Positions 58,101-64,000 of a DNA stretch of 64,000 bases are shown here, piece after piece; the first letter of the stretch is position 1, and each line of letters starts with the position of its first letter. The notes beneath the pieces are model-generated. The model was not told the origin of the DNA, did no database searches, and was given only the letters and a program-made list of their open reading frames with translations. This stretch comes from Erythrobasidium yunnanense (lineage: Eukaryota > Basidiomycota > Cystobasidiomycetes > Erythrobasidiales > Erythrobasidiaceae), in NCBI GenBank assembly GCA_001600175.1, contig BCJC01000003.1, positions 1,240,001 to 1,304,000 on the forward strand, written 5' to 3'. The position numbers and the translations under genes are program-made.

Positions 58101-58498
58101 GTAAGACCGTGCTAGATTAGAAGAGAGCTCAGCAATCCAGTAACAACCGACTTTGAACATAGCCGTACTCGCTGGATTTCGTGAACATAGATAGATGGGC
58201 GGCTGAGGAGACACCTTCTTCCAGAACTTGCGAACATACAATGTTGGGCTAGTGGATAGAGCGATGGTCAGCTTTTCGTTTCTGGAAGAGCTCGACGCGA
58301 TCTGAACCAAACGCACTTCGACAATCGTTCGTCGACATCGTCGGCAGTATCAAGCAGCTCTGACTCGTCATCTGAATCATCGCTGGTGCTGCTGAGGCGT
58401 TCTTGTCTGGATCCAAACGTGTGACCTGGAAGACCATCGACGCGAAAGCTTTCCTCGCCGCCATCGTCGGCAAGGATGGCAGCAGCTTCTGCTGCCAT
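55119..58498 (-). CDS. Protein with seven tandem dsRNA-binding-domain-like modules
   Basis: Eight exons (58498-58317, 58248-57722, 57673-57329, 57277-56986, about 56937-56829, 56778-55753, 55699-55430, 55372-55119) encode 1001 residues. I see seven diverged copies of one module: a start like N-P-x-x-x-L-(N/x), a Y/F strand region, and a helix with the dsRBD-type S/T-K-(K/R)-x-A-K-x-x-(V/A)-A-x-x-A pattern. Helices: LSKREAKRAASELALSMGVL (about 140), SSKLAKEAVTGEALKEGIV, RTKREAKEGACRVAVKSR, FPTKKAAKTAVAIAAIEQGL, SKMAFETAATKALEGGIV, LGKAAAKDAVARVALEAGVV and GEVGSKARLARMILKHL. An acidic N-terminus precedes them. RNA binding is inferred; the full protein is not a family I recognise. Confidence 0.8.
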
Positions 58499-58830
58499 GT
58501 TGAGGCCTACTCGAGTGTAGCGATGTGACTTTAGCAAGAATATGATGGTCGGTCAGAGACATCCGGTGTGGTCACGTTTTTCTGCGAGGCTACGTTGCCC
58601 TGATGAAAGGTGGGTTGCAAGGCTTGTATTCCCTACATGAACCAAGAGGTGATGCCTTCTGATGCAGTAATGCGAGAGCTGGAACACCATGCCTTTTTAG
58701 AGATTCCAACTGATCATAAAGTCTGCATCTACATTGGTAATACTATTTATACGATGTGACATGCTCTGTGAACTATACACATCTGATGCACAAGCCTCTA
58801 AGCCTGTGCTTTTCTTGGGTATGCTTTTGA
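58499..58830. other. Intergenic, promoter of the seven-module gene
   Basis: It lies between the start of the seven-module gene and the stop of the permease gene, both minus strand. I see no gene. Confidence 0.5.
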
Positions 58831-60694
58831 TTATGATCCCGAATTGTCTGCGCATGAAAAGGATCCAGTTGTTCCTGCATTGAGTGCATTCCTAATGTCT
58901 ATAACGCTAGCGTACGTTCCAGCGATGAGTAAAAAGACTCCGATAACCCCCACAGCCAGTGCCCATGCAGCTTTAGCTTTCCAGAGAGTGCTACGAGTGT
59001 CTCTCCAGTGATCAAAGTACCACATCATGGACCTACAGATCGTACGCAAGAAGAGAAAGGGTAAATGGATGGTGTGAAGAAGAGAAGGCAATAGTCAGCA
59101 AGCTCTCGAGGCCAAACTACCAGAAGGTCAACGTGAATTACTCACATGATCACCATGCATGTCAACGTTCCCACAAGAGCACCGAACAAGCCTAGAAGCG
59201 ATCCAAAGAACGGTACGGCGAGCGCGATGATGGTAGCGATTGTGCTTTGTGCGACCACAATGGATCTAGAGCAGACATCAAGATCGGAACAGAGCGAGCT
59301 GGCCAGAATGAAGCACATACATCCAAGTAATCCAATGCGTAGGTGTGCTTTGTGAGAGATGCTTCGTTCCTGTTGCGGCGGTCCCAAGTCAGCGTTCATG
59401 CTGAGCGGACCATGCCAGAAGCCATACCTTTCAGGACTCGGACAAGCACATACTTTGCCGGTGTATGAGTGTTTAAGGTTGCACCGACCAGCAAACCTGG
59501 GATAGCTATACCGTAACAGACTTTCTTGAGTAGAGGTCCGGCAGATCCGAGGGCAGGACTAGAGACGTATTGTCCAGCGTAGTGGTATACGACACCGCCG
59601 ATGACCAGGTAGACAAGCGTGACCAAGCCTTGACAGGTGAATAGCGCCTTGGCGTAGTCTTTCTTGGGATCTCGCATCTCGGAAACCACATTGAAGAAGG
59701 TTGCTGGACGTAAAGCTCAGCACAGACAGACTTATGCATGGAGTAAAACTTACCTGTACCAGCGTAACTGAAGACCACATTGGAAACCGCGGATATGGCT
59801 TCGAGGAATGTCGCATCGCCGATGACTTTGATGTCTTTGTTCCAAGGCCCGGTAGAAGGCGCAGCGGACGGCCTGTCTTGTTGACTGACTGCGATTGCGA
59901 GCGTGAGGACAGCTCCGAGGATGGAAGCTAGGCCGATCCAAGCCAGGAAAGCAACCTTGCCGAGAGTTCGAATAGAAGATAGTCCAGCCACGATGACTGC
60001 GCCCACCACTACGAAGACGACAGTGCAGGTTGCATGCTCGGATATCGCATTGAGAGCGATGGAGAAACTGTAAATAGGTTGATTCAGTCCGAATTCCCGT
60101 CTGGATGTTGTTTCGCTAACCTGAGCAAGGAGGCACCAGCGATACCGGTGACCAACAGCTGGCGAACAATTGAGTCAGCGTATGCTTGTCACGCAGCTAT
60201 TAGGATGCCTCACCCAGTAGCCAAAGCCAAAGAGCTCACGTCCAACGGGCCCGAAGAGCATTTGACCGACATCCGCAAGCGTGTAGACGTGAGGATGTCT
60301 GATTTTGAACATTCCGACGACATAGTCTGACCATGTTGTCATGATGGCTATGACAAGAATGACGATCACACCCGGTACGATGCCTAGGGTGTGGAAGACT
60401 CCGGGCTGAGTAGGCGTTGGATCAGCTTCATTTTGACAGCAAGCACGCGAAATGTCCTACAATACTGAGAACTCCCAAGCCGATTTGCAGTTTGACCATC
60501 AGAACACTCGCCCTCATCCATCCTAGATTTCGGTAGTTTGGCCCTTTGCCGCTGATGTCGCCAAACACTTCGTCCCGCACGATAGGTCCATCTGCATAGC
60601 CTTCGCTGACAGTTCCAGTCACATCTTCAAACTGCTGTTTTGTGTCGAGACCCTCTAGATCGCTCGTTCTCTTCATATCCGTATTTCGGGACAT
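58831..60694 (-). CDS. Amino acid transporter, AAAP family (Mtr-like)
   Basis: This polytopic protein of the Aa_trans family (PF01490) resembles the fungal neutral/aromatic permease Mtr. Several exons carry about ten or eleven hydrophobic segments. Readable blocks are KGPNYRNLGWMRASVLMVKL with QIGLGVLSI, PGVFHTLGIVPGVIVIL, HPHVYTLADVGQMLFGPVGR, VVFSYAGTG, VVSEMRDPKKDYAKALFTCQ, HTPAKYVLVRVL, and FFGSLLGLFGALVGTLTCMV near the end. The MRDPKKDYAKA loop after the Y-A-G-T helix is the hallmark of this branch. The N-terminus is acidic and cytosolic, a usual site of ubiquitin control, and the tail is short. Start at 60694 is the first ATG. Substrate is inferred from family only. Confidence 0.85.
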
Positions 60695-61359
60695 CAAGCT
60701 AGCTGGTAGGTGGTAATGATGTTACGTGACTCTCTTGAGCGCACAGTGAGACCAGGAAGACGAGGTGTCGACGGTGGAGAGAAGGAAGAAAAGCTGTCAC
60801 GAGGATGGCTTTTTATCGAAGGAAGAAGGCAGACTTCAGAGGAGAGCGGGGCGGTATGATAAGAGAAGCGTAAGATGGAGCGGTTAGGAAGAAAGAGACA
60901 AAGAAAAGAAGCAGAAAGCCTGGAGGATCCTCCTGGGGAAAGCTCGAGCGGAGTCTATTGCCGGTTATCTCACCATTCTGTCATTTTCACTAAGTGCACG
61001 GAGTCCAAATATCCGTTATCGACAGGTGGAAGCTTCCTGCCCTGTACTGGCTGGTCTGATGCATCCCACGCAAGCCAAGTCCGCGCTGATACGCGAACAG
61101 CGATGTAGATAATCTGGATTCCGGGTAGCTTTCCAAACGGGCCACATATACGCAGAGTATAGTATCGTAGGTAACAGCTTATCGTAGCAATCGCAGATAT
61201 GTCCAAAGAGCACAGATGCTAAGCGATAAGGTGCCTGCCTTTGGACTCCCAGAAAGCAGGCGAGATCTAGCCGCTTGCCTAACAAGAATGACACGCCAGG
61301 CAGTACCGGTTACGACAGCAGCATTCCTATACAAGCTCCAGAAGGCCCGTCTTCTCAGC
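60695..61359. other. Intergenic stretch of about 660 bases, permease promoter
   Basis: I see no gene. The part next to the permease start is purine-rich (about 60760-60930), with many GAAGA/GAGA runs, a usual look of fungal upstream regions. The rest holds the 3' end of the kinase-like gene. Confidence 0.5.
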
Positions 61360-62524
61360 CTACTGCAAGATCTCTGCTGCTAGAACAGAAGCTGCAGTTT
61401 CGCCAGCATTCTCCACCACTCTTACGCTAGCAAAAGACAGCTGATGAGCATCCAAGAGCTTATTAAGCAGACTGCGAAAGTCTTGAGATAGGAAGAGGCC
61501 TCCACCGAGGACCAGTGTCGCCTTCTGCGGCTGTATCGTCTGATTGACAAGCTCGCCCACCAGGGTTGCCAATGATTCCGCGGCTGTCTCCACTATCTGC
61601 AAAGCTTCATTGTCTTTATGTATGAACGCATGCTGTTGAGCAATACTGCATACCTGCGCTATGCGAGCGACAGGCGTAAGGGAGCTTTGCTGTTCAGTCC
61701 GATATATGCGCGCAAGAAGCAGTTCAGGTTGCTCTTCGCATCCAAATAGTCGATAAATGTCGCGATAAAAAGGTATCGGCAGCATACCCTGGTCGAATGC
61801 CGTGAGAACCTTCTTTAGAGCCAGCTTTCCAACGTGATATCCGCTACCGGCATCGCAGATCAAGGAACCATACCCGCCGCCTCGCTGATGGAATGTAGGT
61901 ATACCAGACTCATTCTTGACGAAAGAAAAAGCTACGGAGCCGGTCCCTGCAATCAAATCTTAGCTTACGTCCGATTTTAACAGTCGGAGGGACATACCTG
62001 CTACCAGCGCAATACCACAAGTATTATCTCGGTCTTGAAGCATAGGTACTGCCAAGCTGATTGCATCGTTGCCAATCTCAAAACGAAGCTGATCACTAGG
62101 ATCCAAGCGAAACAGCTTGGCCAAGAGAGGACTGATTTCTGCTATATCCGTAGCTCTGTCCAAGCCAGCCATGCCCAATGTGAGCGCTTCGAAGGATATG
62201 CTGGCATCGCGTGCTAGAGGAAGATTTGTGTTGGCCGGCTTGAGCGCTGGTGGTAGCGCATCTAATGCATCTTTGAGGCCACCTTGAATACGCAGTAAGC
62301 TCTCTTCAAGCCCCAGCGTTGTACTATGATGTCTAGGTTAGCGTTGCGGCTGCTGTCGCGGTTCGCTGGGACACACACTAATTGCAAGATCCGCGCGTTG
62401 ACCTCGCTTCGACACCGTTCTTCGACGCCAGAATAACGCGTAATTGAGAGCCTCCAGCGTCAACTACTGCGACAAGCTTTGTTGCGCCCGAGTCTTTGCG
62501 ATCATTTGAACCGTCATGTTGCAT
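61360..62524 (-). CDS. N-acetylglucosamine-kinase-like ATPase (BadF/BadG/BcrA family)
   Basis: Three exons (62524-62379, 62323-61998, 61946-61360) encode about 352 residues of the actin-like sugar-kinase fold. The phosphate 1 site reads VAVVDAGGSQLRVILAS (usually D-G-G-G-T-x), followed by EARSTRGSCN, ALTLGMAGLDRA, LVAGTGSVAFSF (phosphate 2, A-G-T-G-S), GGGYGSLICDAGSGYHVGKL, and ATLVLGGGLFLSQDFR with VVENAGETAASVL at the end. The layout is that of eukaryotic GlcNAc kinases, which salvage GlcNAc to GlcNAc 6-phosphate. The S-Q-L in place of T-x-T in phosphate 1 is unusual. A GlcNAc role is likely but not proven; related BadF ATPases have other jobs. Confidence 0.85.
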
Positions 62525-62828
62525 GATCTCCAAGCGAATGCATAGGAGAGACAAGATAGGAGATGGAGATAGAAAAGGCGACCAGAAGCAAAGGCGGTAG
62601 CAGCCTGGAATCTACACCTTGTGGATTGCTAGGCCGGCCTGTCAGTGATGCAGAAGGAAACCGGCTTCTTGCCTGACCGCGCGAAGAAGCAAGGTATCGG
62701 ACGCCGTCGTTTCTGAGTCTGTGAAGATATACATACTGCAGTCACATATAAGAGCAAAGCCGGGCTTTGTACAACGATAAAGCACGCATGGTATCCCTCG
62801 GACAGTTCAGAGCTATGCAGGCCGCTAC

Positions 62829-64000
62829 CTACCGCCTCAGCTTACGAATGACAGCTTCTCCGACAACCACACCGATCCCAAGACCAGCCGCTAGAGCCCA
62901 TCCGCCTAGTCCTGCCCAAGACTGATCACTGACGTTGACGCTGCCTGTTTCTCCCAATGCTGAGCGGACCCAGTCTGACATTTGGCGATTGCGATCAGAT
63001 ACATTGTTCAACGAAGTTGACCTTGCAGAACGAGTCATCTCGTCAGCGAGTTTGGCTTCCATTTCAGCGAGCCGGGCATGGAGCTGTGAAGAGACAAGCT
63101 TAGCTGAGGCATGCTGCCAATTCATGGCGACTCACAGCTTGGTACTGTTCCTTGGGAATGACGACCGTGGAACCGTCTCTACTTTTCATTTCGAGTAGAT
63201 CTGGTTCCCCAGGCGCGTCTTCGCTGAAGATGTCTTGCAGAGCCTTCCGATTCTTCGGCTGCAATCTTATGCTACTGACGCGCAAGCTACCAAAGTCTTG
63301 AATCGAGGATGATCTGCCTCTCAGGGTTGCTTTCTTGACAGTTTCGATGTTTCCGCTATTTTCAGCGAAAGCCAATGCCTTCTCCTCTGGAGTCGCTTCT
63401 GCGTCTTCCTCATTGGGCTCGTCGAAGCTCGCGTAGATTGAGGGCAGAGAGGTTGATGCCGAAAGACCTGCCTTCGATACGCCGGACGGTTGACGGAACT
63501 CCTCATCAAAGACGCTTGAAAGCGTCTCCTGTGACAGGCGGACAGGTGAATACGCATCGATGCCATGAGATCGTATGTTAGACTGCCAGTTGTGCGATTG
63601 CAGGGAGAGCTTGCTGGGAGATGCAGCTTCCGGGCCCGCCTCAAGATCGATACTGGCATCTTGTGCTTCTTCCAGTGTTACTGGTTCTACCAGACCCCAG
63701 TCATAGGTAGAGCCCATAAATTGTGTCTCTGCGTTATCGCTACGTAGACTGACAGGATGTTCTTCTGCAACATCGCTGCCTCCGTCTGATGTGCAGCTTG
63801 AATCGGACGAGCTCTGGCGAGAGCGCGACTTTCTGATTCTCTCTACCTCTTCGAGCTCCTGACTGAGAGAGCCAGCTCTGGAGCGCGCTTCTCCGTCTCC
63901 ACGGTTCTTTCCTTCTTCGAACAGGTGAGCTATGCCCTTCACGCGGCCCCTCGAATGCTTGCCTTCTTTCCGTCTCCACGAGTTCTTTTTCCAATCATCC
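62829..64000 (-). CDS. Tail-anchored, disordered protein of unknown function (cut by window end)
   Basis: The frame is open at the right edge, so the start lies outside. Two exons are visible (64000 to about 63138, then about 63087-62829). The protein is Ser/Glu-rich, with RGRVKGIAHLFEEGKNRGDG near the edge, LEEVERIRKSRSRQSSSDSS, and KALAFAENSGNIETVKKATL. A short coiled coil (LHARLAEMEAKLADEMTRSA) precedes a single C-terminal membrane helix LGGWALAAGLGIGVVVGEAV and IRKLRR. That end fits a tail-anchored protein of the ER or outer mitochondrial membrane, a class of Get3 client. I do not recognise the family. Confidence 0.7.

Overview
The window is a nuclear chromosome segment from an intron-rich fungus, most likely a basidiomycete with a compact genome. 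The evidence is dense genes on both strands, introns of about 40-90 bases with GT...AG ends and a CTRAC-like branch site, exons as short as 17-22 bases, and protein families that look fungal throughout (PPZ-type phosphatase, class II DAHP synthase, fungal Fungal_trans transcription factor, HDEL-ended Sec20). The species cannot be named from the sequence alone. Exon joints were read by eye from frame continuity and family conservation; single-base errors at some joints are possible.

Layout. 1-21 kb: UBA1 (5' part), a TMEM41/VTT protein, a DUF1295 membrane protein, UTP7 and RRP36 back to back, SEC20, class II DAHP synthase, a CorA-type Mg transporter, PPZ phosphatase, SEC14 and an MFS transporter. 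21-28 kb: a gene-poor island with broken Ty1/copia fragments in both orientations. 28-35 kb: a Tudor-less SMN homologue, a C2H2/Fungal_trans regulator and a large CDCA7-type zinc-finger protein. 35-44 kb: xylulokinase, purine nucleoside phosphorylase, an Arg/Ser-rich protein, an LRR-like protein, a small unknown gene and a coiled-coil protein. 44-55 kb: DPM2, a small mitochondrial protein, a cyclase-family hydrolase, phosphatidylserine decarboxylase, a FYVE protein, GET3 and SRP68. 55-64 kb: a 1001-residue protein with seven tandem dsRNA-binding-like modules, an amino acid permease, a GlcNAc-kinase-like ATPase and a tail-anchored protein cut by the window end.

The strongest theme is divergent gene pairs with very little DNA between start codons: UBA1/TMEM41-like (37 bp), UTP7/RRP36 (56 bp), coiled-coil/DPM2 (26 bp), SMN/C2H2 factor (65-188 bp), GET3/SRP68 (102 bp), SEC14/MFS (140 bp), CorA/PPZ (152 bp). 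Two pairs join functionally related genes: UTP7 and RRP36 both act in early 18S rRNA processing, and GET3 and SRP68 both target proteins to the ER. The least expected protein is the seven-module one at 55-58.5 kb.
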